From Geodermatophilus poikilotrophus (lineage in GTDB: Bacteria > Actinomycetota > Actinomycetes > Mycobacteriales > Geodermatophilaceae): a stretch of DNA of 64,000 bases. This document shows positions 24,429 through 33,014 of the stretch, one piece after another. The position numbers and the translations under genes are program-made. The stretch spans positions 62,001-126,000 of the forward strand of contig NZ_FOIE01000004.1 in NCBI RefSeq assembly GCF_900111455.1, in the 5' to 3' direction. A model generated the notes under the pieces. That model had not been told where the DNA came from, did no database searches, and worked only from the letters and a program-made list of their open reading frames with translations. Position 1 is the stretch's first letter. Each line of letters opens with the position of its first letter.

Positions 24429-24555
24429 CCTGCTCCTCCGTCCGGGTGAGGGCGGCACCCCGCGCTCAAGACGGCTCGGGCCACCGCCGATCACCCGGTC
24501 AGGTGACGCCCGCCTCCGGGTCGGCGTCGGTCGCCGTGCAGGAGGAGGGGACGTC

Positions 24556-25254
24556 GTGTCCGAGCAGTCCGTGCTCGTCGTCGAGGACACCGAGGAGATC
24601 AGGGAACTGGTCTGCACGGTCCTGCGCCGGGCGGGGATGGACGTCCGGGCGGTCGCGTCGGGCGCCGAGGCGCTGGCCGAGGTCCGTCGTTCCGCGCCCG
24701 ACGTCGTCGTCCTCGACCTCGGCCTCCCGGACGCCGACGGCACCGAGGTGTGCCGGCAGATCCGGGCCGGGAGCGAGTGCTACGTCCTCATGCTCACCGC
24801 GCGCGCCGAGGAGGTCGACCTGCTCATCGGGCTGGCCGTCGGCGCCGACGGCTACATGGCCAAGCCGTTCTCGCCGCGCGAGCTGGTCGCGCGGGTGCAG
24901 GCACTGCTGCGCCGCCCGCGCATCCCGGCCCCGCAGCCCGCTCCGGTCGAGGAGGCGGTGCTCCGGCTCGCCGAGCTCGAGGTGGACGAGGACAGCCGCG
25001 AGGTGCGGGTGGACGGCGCCGTCGTCGACCTCACCCGCACCGAGTTCGACCTGCTCGCCGCACTGGCCTCGCGGCCGGGTCGGGTGCTGCAGCGGGAGAC
25101 GCTGCTGCGCGAGGTCTGGCAGACCGACTGGGAGGGCAGCGTCCGCCTGGTCGAGGCGCACATGTCCAACCTGCGCCGCAAGCTGCAGGCCGCGGGGCTC
25201 TCGTCCCCGTCGATCCGCACCGTGCGCGGTGTCGGCTACCGCCTGGTGGCCTGA
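24556..25254 (+). CDS. OmpR/PhoB family response regulator
   Basis: A 232-residue two-domain regulator. The receiver (1-115) has the acidic pair in VVEDTEE, phospho-acceptor Asp54 (VVLDLGLPDADG) and Lys103 (MAKPFSP). The winged helix occupies about 130-232 (LTRTEFDLLAALAS, then VRLVEAHMSNLRRKL and the RTVRGVGYRL turn). No kinase is adjacent on the same strand; the PAS kinase at 26233-27456 is the nearest candidate partner. A hairpin repeat begins 3-4 nt after the stop. Confidence 0.93.
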   Translation: MSEQSVLVVEDTEEIRELVCTVLRRAGMDVRAVASGAEALAEVRRSAPDVVVLDLGLPDADGTEVCRQIRAGSECYVLMLTARAEEVDLLIGLAVGADGYMAKPFSPRELVARVQALLRRPRIPAPQPAPVEEAVLRLAELEVDEDSREVRVDGAVVDLTRTEFDLLAALASRPGRVLQRETLLREVWQTDWEGSVRLVEAHMSNLRRKLQAAGLSSPSIRTVRGVGYRLVA

Positions 25255-25257
25255 CCG

Positions 25258-25308
25258 AGGACCCGTCCTCCCCCCTCACAGGCTCGGGGCGGCCCCGGGG
25301 ACGGGGCC
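25258..25308 (+). repeat. Dispersed stop-proximal hairpin repeat
   Basis: Arms around GACCCGTCC and GGACGGGGCC with the loop core CAGGCTCGGGGC. It lies between two convergent genes and probably ends transcription of the regulator. Confidence 0.7.
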
Positions 25309-25319
25309 GCGGTCGTCCG

Positions 25320-25988
25320 TCAGCAGCCGGCGACGGTGCGCAGCTCCACCACCAGCTCGTGGGCGAGGCCCCCGCGCCGGGCTTCCCGCGCGATGGCCCG
25401 GCAGACCGCGGCGATCTCCGGGTGACCGAGCTGGGCGCTGGTACCGGCGAGCGTGGCCGAGTCCCGGGCGAGGGACACGGCGTCCCCGGTGCGAGCGCCG
25501 TCGGCGATGGCGGTGAGCCGGTCGGGCAGCGCGGCGGCGTAGCACCGCTGTAAGCGGTCCGTGAGCTCGGTGTCGACGTCGTCGACCCCGGCGGGCGGCT
25601 CGGCAGCGCCGGGCGCCTGCGGCCCGGGTGCGCGGCGGCCGAGGAGGTCCAGCAGCAGGCCGACGCCGACGGGCTTGGGCAGGCAGGCGACGGCGCCGGC
25701 CTCGAGCGCGGCAGCCCGGGCCTGCGGGTCGGCGTCCGCCGTCACGGCGAGCAGGTGGGCGCGGCAGCCGACCAGCCGCAGGCGGCGCAGCAGGGCGGGG
25801 ACGTCGCCGGCCGGACCGTCCAGGTCGGTGACGACCAGGTCCGGGTGCAGGCGGTGGGCCAGGCTGAGGGCGTCGCGGGTTCCGGCCGCCTCCCACACCT
25901 CCCACCCGGCCACCCGCAGCAGGCCGGCGAGCGGCGCGCGGCCGGCTGCGTCGGCGCCGACGACGAGGGCGTTCCGCAGAGCGCTCAC
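25320..25988 (-). CDS. Receiver-degenerate HPT domain protein
   Basis: A 222-residue protein. The N-terminal half is a receiver with Asp55 (VVTDLDG) and Lys105 (CLPKPVG) in place, though only one acidic residue in the first pocket (VVGADAAG). The C-terminal half looks like a histidine phosphotransfer domain (LARDSATLAGTSAQLGHPEI), but the phospho-acceptor His of HxLKG is Ala178 and the Lys is Ala181, so it cannot relay phosphate in the usual way. GTG 25988 has GAGGAGG 8 nt upstream. It lies between a response regulator and a PAS kinase and may act as a binding partner or phosphate sink. Confidence 0.75.
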   Translation of the reverse strand: MSALRNALVVGADAAGRAPLAGLLRVAGWEVWEAAGTRDALSLAHRLHPDLVVTDLDGPAGDVPALLRRLRLVGCRAHLLAVTADADPQARAAALEAGAVACLPKPVGVGLLLDLLGRRAPGPQAPGAAEPPAGVDDVDTELTDRLQRCYAAALPDRLTAIADGARTGDAVSLARDSATLAGTSAQLGHPEIAAVCRAIAREARRGGLAHELVVELRTVAGC

Positions 25989-26124
25989 GACTCGTCCTCC
26001 TCGTCGGCCGGCCGCCGGGTGGTGGGCAGCCCTGCGCCGGGATCGGGTGACCCGACGACAGGGACGACCTTGGCCGCCCAACCGCAGCCTCCCCGCCCGC
26101 CGACCGCAAGAAGCGCGCAAGACG

Positions 26125-26217
26125 GAGGATCCCCGCGCCCATCGCTCGCAGGCTCCCGCCGGGTCCCGTCCCGAGGCTCACCGCGAGCTCGCGAGCGGTG
26201 AGGAGGACGGGGTCCTG
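26125..26217 (-). repeat. Dispersed hairpin repeat, head-to-head copies
   Basis: On the minus strand a repeat starts about 16 nt after the kinase stop (arms GACCCCGTCC and GGGACGGGACC, core CGCTCGCGAGCTCGCGG). A plus-strand copy (GGATCCCCGCGCCC, core CTCGCAGGCTC) overlaps its far end. Confidence 0.65.
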
Positions 26218-26232
26218 CGACGCGGGGGCCGG

Positions 26233-27456
26233 TCAGCGGGGGAGGGTGAGGGTGAACGTGGTGCCCCGGCCCTCGACGCTGCTGACCTCGAGGGTGCCGT
26301 CGTGCGCGGCCGCGATGGCCCGGGTGATGGCCAGGCCCAGCCCGACGCCGGGCACCGCGTGCCGCCGGGCGGTCGAGGCGCGGAAGAAGCGGGCGAACAG
26401 CTGCGACTGCTCGCCGGCGGGGATCCCGATGCCGGTGTCGCTGACCGACAGCCGGGCCACGGGCACGGCGCCGTCCTGCGGGGCCTCGACCCCGCCGTCC
26501 GGCGTGCGCCAGGCCGCCTGCAGTGCCAGGGTGACGCGGCCGCCGGCCGGGGTGAACTTGACCGCGTTGGCGACCAGGTTGTCGCAGGCCTGCCCGAGCC
26601 GGACGGCGTCGCCGTGCACCAGCAGGCCGCCGTCGGGCACGTCGACCGAGACCTCGACGCCGGTCGCGCCCGCGACCACCCGCACCGTCTCCTCGGCGGC
26701 GCGGACGACGGCGGCCAGGTCCACGTCCTCCGGCTGGAGGCTGAACCGGCCGGCGTCCACCTGCGCGGTGAACAGCAGGTCGCCGACCAGCCGGAGCAGC
26801 CGCTGGGCGTTGCGCTCGACCGTGCCCAGGTACTGCCGCTGCTCGTCGGTCAGCCCCGGGTCGTCGAGGAGCAGCTCCAGGTAGCCCAGGATGGAGGTCA
26901 GCGGGGTGCGCAGCTCGTGGCTGACCAGGCTCACGAACTGGTCCTTCATCCGCTCGGTCGCCCGCGCCTCGGTCATGTCGGTGCCGACGAAGTTCCAGCC
27001 GGCGTGCACGCCGCGGTCGTCGGTGCGCGGGGTCACGGCGACCGAGACGGTGAGCTCGGTGCCGTCCGCGGCGACGTAGGTCCAGTCCCGGACGTCGCTG
27101 CCCTGCTCCTGCGCGGTGCCGACCAGCGCGGCGAGTCCGCCACCGGCCTCCGCGAGCTCCTCGGGCAGGTGAAACTCGGTGATCGACCGGGCGCGGACGA
27201 CGTCGGCGCGGGGCAGCCCCAGCATCCGCTCGGCGCCGGGGTTCCAGACGCGGACGACGCCGTCGACGTCGGTGCCGATGATCGACTGCTCGGTGACCGC
27301 GTCGATGACGCTGGTCATCGTCTGCGCCCGCGCCTGCAGCATGCGCGTGGCGACCTCCAGTTCGTCGTCCCGGTGCTGCACCCGGGCGCGCAGCGCGGCG
27401 TTCTCCGCGCGCAGCCGGGTCAGCTCCTCGGCCGGCGCGGGCTCGAGAGCGGTCAC
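26233..27456 (-). CDS. PAS domain sensor histidine kinase
   Basis: A 407-residue cytoplasmic kinase. A coiled coil (8-45) leads into a PAS domain (about 48-165), then the phospho-acceptor region FVSLVSHELRTPLTS (His180) and the ATPase with NLVANAVKF, SDTGIGI and GVGLGLAI. No membrane helices are present, so the signal is internal. GTG 27456 overlaps the stop of a 38-codon receiver remnant (GTGA), which decides the start. Its partner could be the OmpR-type regulator at 24556 or a gene elsewhere. Confidence 0.9.
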   Translation of the reverse strand: MTALEPAPAEELTRLRAENAALRARVQHRDDELEVATRMLQARAQTMTSVIDAVTEQSIIGTDVDGVVRVWNPGAERMLGLPRADVVRARSITEFHLPEELAEAGGGLAALVGTAQEQGSDVRDWTYVAADGTELTVSVAVTPRTDDRGVHAGWNFVGTDMTEARATERMKDQFVSLVSHELRTPLTSILGYLELLLDDPGLTDEQRQYLGTVERNAQRLLRLVGDLLFTAQVDAGRFSLQPEDVDLAAVVRAAEETVRVVAGATGVEVSVDVPDGGLLVHGDAVRLGQACDNLVANAVKFTPAGGRVTLALQAAWRTPDGGVEAPQDGAVPVARLSVSDTGIGIPAGEQSQLFARFFRASTARRHAVPGVGLGLAITRAIAAAHDGTLEVSSVEGRGTTFTLTLPR

Positions 27457-27569
27457 GGGGTCGCTACGGCGGCCGGCTCGCAGCCGGCCCGGCGGACGGC
27501 CGGTCCCACCCGTGCCCGGATGTCGTCCTCGTCGTCGGCGACCAGGACGCGCGGCGCTGCGGTCGGCAC
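27453..27569 (-). pseudogene. Truncated response-regulator receiver, coupled to the kinase
   Basis: A 38-codon frame from GTG 27569 reads APRVLVADDEDDIRARV and ends TGA at 27453, overlapping the kinase GTG by 4 nt. The ADDEDDIR acidic pocket and the following helix are a clear receiver start, but the domain ends before the phospho-acceptor Asp. A full receiver was probably deleted down to this stub. It may now serve only to couple translation of the kinase. Confidence 0.55.
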
Positions 27570-27758
27570 GGGTCGGGCTCCCTCGCTCGGGCGGTGTCGT
27601 CCCGGACGACGTCGGCGCCCCCCGGACCGCGCTCCAGCCCGCCCGGCGCGGTCTCACCCCAACAGGGGAACCGGCCGCGGACGCACGCGCGCCCCGCCGG
27701 GAGGACCCGGCGGGGCGCGGCGGAGGAGTGCAGCGGCCCCCTGCTGAGGTCGGGCCGC

Positions 27759-27813
27759 GGCCCCGTCCCGGGTCCTACCCCGAGCTGCGGGGAGTGGGAC
27801 CCGGGACGGGGCC
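27759..27813 (-). repeat. Dispersed hairpin repeat, 17-bp perfect stem
   Basis: GGCCCCGTCCCGGGTCC (27759-27775) pairs perfectly with 27797-27813; the loop holds CCCCGAGCTGCGGGG, itself a small hairpin. It lies 5 nt after the stop of the DUF3618 gene and likely terminates it. With the receiver stub it fills the gap between 27457 and 27818. Confidence 0.8.
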
Positions 27814-27818
27814 CTCGT

Positions 27819-28487
27819 TCAGCTGCCCGACTGGCTCTGCACCGTCTGACGGGACTGCTGGGCCTGGCCCTGGACGTCCTGCGCGGCGGACTGGCCCTCC
27901 TGCTTGACGGTCTGGGCGGCGTCCTGCGCAGTGGACTTGACCTCCTGGACCGCCTGCTGGGCGGCGGGCTGGAGCTCCTCGCGGATCTCCTGCGCGGCCT
28001 CCTTGGCCGGCTGCAGCAGCGTGTCCTTGTGCTCGCGCACCGCGGACTCGGCCTGCTCGGCCAGCTGGCGCTCCCGCTCCGAGGCCGGCAGCAGGCTGGA
28101 AACCAGCCAGCCGACACCGAAGGCGATGAGGCCCGCCGCCAGCGGGTTGCCCTGGGCCTGCCGGACGATGGTGTCCGGGGCCTGCTGCACCGCGTGCGCG
28201 GCCTGCTGCGCGGCACCCTGCACGGACTCGGCAGCGCCCTGCGCCTTGTCCTGCACCGTGCCCGCGGCGTTCTGCGTGCGGTACTGGGCCGCGGACCGGG
28301 TCTCCTGGGCGCTGCCCATGACCCGGTCCCTGACGCGGGAGACGCGGCCCTTGGCCGCGCTGACCCGGCGGTCCATCACGCGGGAGGGGTTCACCTTCTC
28401 GTTGAGGGCGTCGACGTCGTAGCTCAGCTCACGCTGGGTCTGCTCGATCTGCCGGCGGATCGCCTCGGGGTCGTTGCTGGTGGTCAT
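27819..28487 (-). CDS. DUF3618 domain-containing protein
   Basis: A 222-residue protein. The N-terminal DUF3618 motif is IRRQIEQTQRELSYDVDALNEKV, followed by NPSRVMDRRV. A long Ala/Gln-rich amphipathic stretch follows (about 60-110), one membrane helix (about 115-132: AAGLIAFGVGWLVSSLL), then a second Gln/Ala-rich helical tail. Proteins like this sit with holin-like and LEA-like proteins in actinobacterial envelope or desiccation-stress clusters; the exact role is unknown. It is the third gene of a three-gene minus-strand unit. Confidence 0.88.
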   Translation of the reverse strand: MTTSNDPEAIRRQIEQTQRELSYDVDALNEKVNPSRVMDRRVSAAKGRVSRVRDRVMGSAQETRSAAQYRTQNAAGTVQDKAQGAAESVQGAAQQAAHAVQQAPDTIVRQAQGNPLAAGLIAFGVGWLVSSLLPASERERQLAEQAESAVREHKDTLLQPAKEAAQEIREELQPAAQQAVQEVKSTAQDAAQTVKQEGQSAAQDVQGQAQQSRQTVQSQSGS

Positions 28488-28527
28488 CTCAGGTCCTCCT
28501 GATGTCTGAGGGGCGCGGGGCCGCGGG

Positions 28528-29055
28528 TCAGTTGGGCTTCAGGGCGCTGGGGACGTCGGACAGCGTGTCCACCGTGCGCTCGGGCTTGGGGTTCACCTGC
28601 TGCAGCTTCTTCTTGCCCATGGAGAAGGCGACCGCGCCGATGACGCCCCACAGGACCGCGACGATGAGCGCGGCCAGTCCGGCGTCCATCACGTTCTCCA
28701 GCGCCCACCACAGGGCGTTGGACAGGAAGAGCACCGTCAGGAACCCGGCGAGACCGGCGACGGCCATCATGCCCGCGCCCTTGCCCGCCTTCTTCGCCTC
28801 GGCCTGGACCTCGGCCTTGGCGAGGGCCACCTCCTGCCGCATGAGCGTGGAGAGGTCCTTGGCCAGCTCACCGAACAGCTGCCCGACCGAGGTGCCCTCC
28901 ACGTCGGGCCGGCCCTCGCTCGTCGTCGGCGTGCCCAGGGTCCCGCTGTGGGCGCCGTAGGACTCGTCCGGGCCGACGGCGTAGTTGCCCTGGCCGTAGG
29001 GGTCCTGGCCCGGCGTCGAACCGACCGGCGTCGCGCCGGAGTAGGGAGAGCTCAT
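28528..29055 (-). CDS. Phage holin family (actinobacterial holin-X type) protein
   Basis: A 175-residue protein with a Gly/Ser/Tyr-rich N terminus (1-50), an amphipathic segment LFGELAKDLSTLMRQEVALA typical of this family, and two membrane helices (about 93-113 and 122-142) before a KKKLQQVNPKPE tail. Despite the family name these chromosomal proteins are not lysis factors as far as is known and usually pair with DUF3618 proteins. ATG 29055 lies 5 nt after the stop of the upstream gene, so the two are probably co-translated. Confidence 0.85.
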   Translation of the reverse strand: MSSPYSGATPVGSTPGQDPYGQGNYAVGPDESYGAHSGTLGTPTTSEGRPDVEGTSVGQLFGELAKDLSTLMRQEVALAKAEVQAEAKKAGKGAGMMAVAGLAGFLTVLFLSNALWWALENVMDAGLAALIVAVLWGVIGAVAFSMGKKKLQQVNPKPERTVDTLSDVPSALKPN

Positions 29056-29060
29056 CGGGT

Positions 29061-29909
29061 TCAGACCCCCTGACCAGGACGGCGGGTCGGGTCGTCCCAG
29101 CCGGCCGGGGTGGTCGGCGGGACCGCGGCGCCCGCGGGCGGAGTGGTGCCGTACGGCGGCGGCGGGACCGGGCTGCCGGTCGCTGCCGTGCCGCTGTACC
29201 CGGTGGTCGTCTCGTAGGAGGTCGTCTCGGCGTAGCCGGAGTAGGCCGGCGCCGGGTCGACGTAGTTGGTCTGCGTGTAGTCGGTCCGGTACTGCTGCTG
29301 CGAGCCCGTGGACGACGAGCCGTCGGAGTGCGCGGCCTTCACGCCGCTGGTGAGCCGGCCGGCGAGGACACCAGCGAGCGCGGCGCCGAGCAGGAAGGCG
29401 CCGGGCCGCCGACGGGCGAAGGCGCGGACGTCGTCCAGCAGGTCGGCCGGCTCGCGGCTCTGCAGCCGGTCGGCGAACTGCTCGACGTAGCCCGACGCCT
29501 GCTGGAGCAGGTCGCGCGCCGGGCCGGGAGCGCCCTGGCTGCTGCCGTCGGCCAGGCCGCGCAGCTCCTGGGCCAGCGAGCTCAGGCCGGTCGCGGCCTT
29601 GTGCTGCTGGGCCACCGTCTGCTGGCGCAGCTGCTGGCGGCCCTGGTGCAGCAGGTCCTGGGCCTGCCGCTGGGTCTCGTGGGCGACCTCCCTGGCCTGG
29701 TCGGCGGCGGTCGAGGCGACCTGGCTGCCGGCCTGGGCGGCGGTCTGGCCCACGTTGCGGGCCTCGTCCTTCGCCACGTCGGTGGTCGACGGGGAGCCCG
29801 TCGAGGTGGTGGTCGTGGTGGTCGTCGCGGTGGTTCCGCTGGTCGCGCTGGTCGCGCCCGTGCCGGTGGAGGGCGGCGGCGGGAACGGGGCGTCGATGGA
29901 GTGAGTCAT
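29061..29909 (-). CDS. Ala/Gln-rich membrane protein of the DUF3618-holin cluster
   Basis: A 282-residue protein. A Thr/Ser-rich start (10-45) is followed by a long Ala/Gln-rich amphipathic region (45-150), with repeated ADQAREVAHETQRQAQDLL-like heptads, then RRRPGAFLLGAALAGVLAGRL as the one membrane helix and a Tyr/Thr/Pro-rich tail. It resembles LEA-like or envelope-stress proteins but no named family is certain. It is first in the three-gene unit; GAGGAACG precedes the ATG. The upstream 268 bp hold its promoter and the divergent iron-regulated gene's control site. Confidence 0.75.
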   Translation of the reverse strand: MTHSIDAPFPPPPSTGTGATSATSGTTATTTTTTTSTGSPSTTDVAKDEARNVGQTAAQAGSQVASTAADQAREVAHETQRQAQDLLHQGRQQLRQQTVAQQHKAATGLSSLAQELRGLADGSSQGAPGPARDLLQQASGYVEQFADRLQSREPADLLDDVRAFARRRPGAFLLGAALAGVLAGRLTSGVKAAHSDGSSSTGSQQQYRTDYTQTNYVDPAPAYSGYAETTSYETTTGYSGTAATGSPVPPPPYGTTPPAGAAVPPTTPAGWDDPTRRPGQGV

Positions 29910-30131
29910 CGTTCCTCCTCGGCATACGTCGTGGTCGGGCGAGGCGGTACCCGACAAACGATCACCCACACATGGCGTGTCGACGGCCGTCGGCACGAGG
30001 CGTGCGGGGACGGCGATACGGGGCGCCGTGGTCGGGGCGGCAGGGGGCCGGTGGAGCCCTCCCGGTACCCCTGGCGGGTGGCGGTGTGACCCTCGTTCCC
30101 TGCGGTGGCCCGCCTCTCCGGGAACGCGGAC

Positions 30132-30150
30132 TAAGGTGAGCCTTACCTGT
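30132..30150 (+). promoter_or_regulatory. IdeR/DtxR-type iron box
   Basis: The palindrome core AGGTGAGCCTTACCT (30134-30148) agrees with the IdeR consensus core at 12 of 15 positions and lies 30 nt before the siderophore-interacting protein start. Iron-loaded IdeR would repress the gene. Confidence 0.75.
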
Positions 30151-30177
30151 CAGCGCCCGACCCGAGGGAGCCCCGCC

Positions 30178-31023
30178 ATGGCCGACAAGGCCCCGCGCCG
30201 CCCGCGCACGCCCCGGCTGGCCACCGTGCTGCGGACGTCGCGCCCGACCCCTCACCTGGTCCGCGTGGTGCTCGGCGGGGACGGTCTGGCCGGCTTCGCC
30301 CCCACCTTCGCCGACGCCTACGTCAAGCTGGTCCTCCCGCCCGCCGGTGCCCCGTACTCCGCGCCGTTCGACGTGGACGCCGTGCAGGCCGAGCACCCGC
30401 GCGAGTGGTGGCCGTGCCTGCGCACCTACACGGTGCGCGGCTGGGACCCCGACGCCGGCGAGCTCGTCCTCGACGTCGTCGTGCACGGGGACGAGGGGCT
30501 GGCCGGGCCCTGGGCCCAGGCCGTCCGGCCCGGCGACCTGGTGCAGCTGCTCGGCCCCGGGGGCGCCTACGCGCCCAGCGGGGACGTCGACTGGCACCTG
30601 CTGGCCGGCGACGAGACGGCCCTGCCGGCGATCGCCGCCTCGCTCGAGCGGCTGCCCGCGGGAGCGGTGGCGCGGGTGTTCGTCGAGGTCGCCGACGCCG
30701 CCGAGGAGCAGCCGCTGCCGCCGGCGCCGGGCGTGGAGCTGACCTGGGTGCACCGCGCCGGGCTGCCGGGGGAGGCCCTCGTCGCCGCCGTCCGCGGGGC
30801 CGCGCTGCCCGACGGCTCGCTGCACGCCTTCGTGCACGGCGAGGCCGGCTTCGTGCGCGAGCTGCGCCGCTTCCTGCGGGTGGAGCGCTCGGTGCCCCGC
30901 GAGCAGCTCTCGGCGTCCGGCTACTGGCGGCTGGGCCGCGACGACGAGCGCTGGCGCGCCGAGAAGGCGGAGTGGAGCGCCGCGGTGGAGGCCGACGAGG
31001 AGGCCGTCCGGTCGGTGGTCTGA
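30178..31023 (+). CDS. Siderophore-interacting protein (ferric-siderophore reductase)
   Basis: A 281-residue flavoprotein of the SIP family. The FAD-binding barrel holds RTYTVRGWD (typical RxYTxR), and the C-terminal NAD(P)H-binding half holds LLAGDETALPAIAASLERL, the family's GDETALPA signature. A closing SGYWRLGRDDERWRAEK is also typical. These enzymes reduce iron from imported siderophores in the cytoplasm. The ATG at 30178 gives the usual length. An iron box 30 nt upstream indicates repression by iron. No transporter genes are adjacent; the siderophore-binding lipoprotein is at 35602. Confidence 0.93.
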   Translation: MADKAPRRPRTPRLATVLRTSRPTPHLVRVVLGGDGLAGFAPTFADAYVKLVLPPAGAPYSAPFDVDAVQAEHPREWWPCLRTYTVRGWDPDAGELVLDVVVHGDEGLAGPWAQAVRPGDLVQLLGPGGAYAPSGDVDWHLLAGDETALPAIAASLERLPAGAVARVFVEVADAAEEQPLPPAPGVELTWVHRAGLPGEALVAAVRGAALPDGSLHAFVHGEAGFVRELRRFLRVERSVPREQLSASGYWRLGRDDERWRAEKAEWSAAVEADEEAVRSVV

Positions 31024-31038
31024 GCCGGCCCACGGCCC

Positions 31039-31123
31039 GGTGACCAGGTGAGCCGGTCGTCGCGGATCCGGGCTCGAGCCGGTGGTGAGCCAGGACCCGC
31101 GACGGTGGTCCCAGCTGGTCACC
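31039..31123 (+). repeat. Second dispersed intergenic repeat family, copy B
   Basis: Starts GGTGACCAG and ends CTGGTCACC, a perfect 9-bp outer stem; inner arms around GTCGTCGCGG and CCGCGACGG also pair. It shares words with copy A at 2165. Confidence 0.6.
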
Positions 31124-31144
31124 GTGGTCGGCGGGCGGGTCCTC

Positions 31145-32065
31145 CTACAGGTCGTCGGTGGCGAAGGTGTCGCACTGCGCGGGGTCGCCGGTCTCGTAGC
31201 CGGTGGTGAACCAGCGCTGGCGCTGCTCGGAGGAACCGTGGGTGAAGGCGTCCTGGTCGACGGTGCCGCCGCCCAGGTTCTCCTGGATGAAGTCGTCGCC
31301 GATGCGGGCCGCGGCGTCCAGGGCGCGGTCGATGTCGTCCTGGGTGATCTCGGCGATCAGCGGCTCGCCGGACTCGTCGGGCACGGTCTCGGCGTGGTTG
31401 GCCCACGTGCCGGCGAAGCAGTCGGCCTGCAGCTCCAGGCGCACGGTGCCGCTGGTCGGCCCGGTCTCGCCCGGGGTGACCTGCTGGTTGATCCCGAGCA
31501 CGTTCTGCACGTGGTGGCCGTACTCGTGGGCGATGACGTAGGCGTTGACGAACAGCCCGCCCTGCGCACCGAACTGCTGCTGCAGCGTGTCGAAGAAGGA
31601 CAGGTCGATGTACACCTGCTGGTCGCCCGGGCAGTAGAACGGCCCCGAGCCGCTGGTGGCGCCGCCGCAGTCGGTCTGCACCGAGCCGGCGAAGAACACG
31701 GTGTCGGTCGGCCGGTAGTCCGCGCCGAGCACGCCGGACCAGTAGTCCTGGATCGACTCGATGTCGGCCACGACGGCGCAGTCGAGCGACTCGTTGGCGT
31801 CGGTCCCGGTCCGGCACTGCTGCTCGAGTTGCCTGTTGTCGGCTGTCTCCCCCTGGCCGAGCCCGCTCAACTGGCCCAGCGCCGCGCCGGTCCCGCCGTC
31901 CCCACCACCGCCGCCCAGGACCTGGAACAGCACCAGCACGAGGACGCCGACCAGGCCCAGCCCACCACCGCCGACGGCGAGGCCACGCCCGCCCCCGAGA
32001 CCGCCGCCACCCCGGCGGTCCTGCACGCCCGACGGATCGAGGTCTGCTCCCTCGCTGTACCTCAT
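31145..32065 (-). CDS. Neutral zinc metallopeptidase (YpfJ type)
   Basis: A 306-residue membrane-anchored protein. A charged/Gly-rich N terminus precedes one helix (about 38-51); the large extracytoplasmic domain holds the zinc motif HEYGHH (180-185), the FYCPGDQQVYIDLSFF segment before it and RLELQADCFAGTW after it, all typical of the YpfJ/neutral zinc metallopeptidase family. Four Cys may form disulfides. Its substrate is unknown. ATG 32065 begins MRYSEGADLD, the usual start of the family, whereas a start at 32125 would add an Arg-rich stretch. Confidence 0.9.
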   Translation of the reverse strand: MRYSEGADLDPSGVQDRRGGGGLGGGRGLAVGGGGLGLVGVLVLVLFQVLGGGGGDGGTGAALGQLSGLGQGETADNRQLEQQCRTGTDANESLDCAVVADIESIQDYWSGVLGADYRPTDTVFFAGSVQTDCGGATSGSGPFYCPGDQQVYIDLSFFDTLQQQFGAQGGLFVNAYVIAHEYGHHVQNVLGINQQVTPGETGPTSGTVRLELQADCFAGTWANHAETVPDESGEPLIAEITQDDIDRALDAAARIGDDFIQENLGGGTVDQDAFTHGSSEQRQRWFTTGYETGDPAQCDTFATDDL

Positions 32066-32156
32066 CGGTGGGCACCCTCCCGGTCGCCGTGCTGCTGGTC
32101 GCCTGGCACGCCGAGACGGTGCCATCCGCAGCGGCGGTTCCCCCGGCGGAGGCGGG

Positions 32157-33014
32157 TCATGCGCGCTCGGCGGCCTCCCCGCCGGTCGACGTCCGGCTGG
32201 GCTGCTCGGACGGCTGGTCGCGCAGGAACAGGTACCAGTAGGACGTCGAGACGAAGACGACCGCGCCGACGAGGTTGCCCACCCCGGCCATCAGCCAGTT
32301 GAGCAGCACGTCGTCCCAACCGAGGTCCGGGACGCCGGCGAAGATGGCGGCGGGCAGGAAGAACATGTTGGCGACGACGTGGTCGAAGCCCATCGCCACG
32401 AACGCCATGATCGGGAAGAAGATCGCCAGGACCTTGCCCGACACGGACTGGGCGGCCAGCGACATCCACACCGCCAGGCAGACCAGCCAGTTGCAGCCCA
32501 CGCCGCGCAGGAAGACCTGCCACGGCGACTCGTGCAGCCCCTTGGCCTCGGCGATCGAGGCCAGCCGGTCGTGGGTGAGCGCGGCGCTCCCCGAGGCCCC
32601 CGGCGCCCCGATGACCCCGGTCTGCACCGCGAGGAAGTAGGCCACGAACAGGGCGCCGATGAGGTTGCCCACCAGGACGAGGGTGAGGTTCTTGGCGACG
32701 TCGCCCATGCTGATCCGGCCCTGCATCGCGCCGAGCGGCACCAGCATCATGTTGCCGGTGGCCAGGTCGGACCCGGCGATGAGCACCAGGACCAGGCCCA
32801 GGGTGAACGCGGCACCCATGAACAGCGTCGGCAGCGTGCCCCAGGTGGCGGGGTCCAGGCCGGAGGAGACCGTGATCGCGACGAGCGCGCCGAAGGAGAT
32901 GTAGGCCCCGGCGAGGAAGGCGCTGACCAGCACGCGGTCCCAGGTCCGGTGGACCTTCTTGGCCCCGGTCTCACTGGCGACCTGGGCCATCTCGGGGGGT
33001 TGGCGGTCGGACAT
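32157..33014 (-). CDS. Formate/nitrite transporter family protein
   Basis: A 285-residue FNT channel with six membrane helices. The entry motif is AGAYISFGALVAITV, then LATGNMMLVPLGAMQG, the LVLVGNLIGALFVAY helix and VGCNWLVCLAVWMS; a conserved central His is in FDHVVANMFFLPAA. Such channels carry formate, nitrite or hydrosulfide. Neighbours give no clue to the ion. The ATG at 33014 gives the usual length; the C-terminal tail is hydrophilic. Confidence 0.92.
   Translation of the reverse strand: MSDRQPPEMAQVASETGAKKVHRTWDRVLVSAFLAGAYISFGALVAITVSSGLDPATWGTLPTLFMGAAFTLGLVLVLIAGSDLATGNMMLVPLGAMQGRISMGDVAKNLTLVLVGNLIGALFVAYFLAVQTGVIGAPGASGSAALTHDRLASIAEAKGLHESPWQVFLRGVGCNWLVCLAVWMSLAAQSVSGKVLAIFFPIMAFVAMGFDHVVANMFFLPAAIFAGVPDLGWDDVLLNWLMAGVGNLVGAVVFVSTSYWYLFLRDQPSEQPSRTSTGGEAAERA

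Noticed and set aside
28528-29055. A holin-family protein taken as a sign of a prophage.
   Set aside because: It sits in a chromosomal DUF3618 cluster with no phage genes nearby; this family is widespread in actinobacterial chromosomes.
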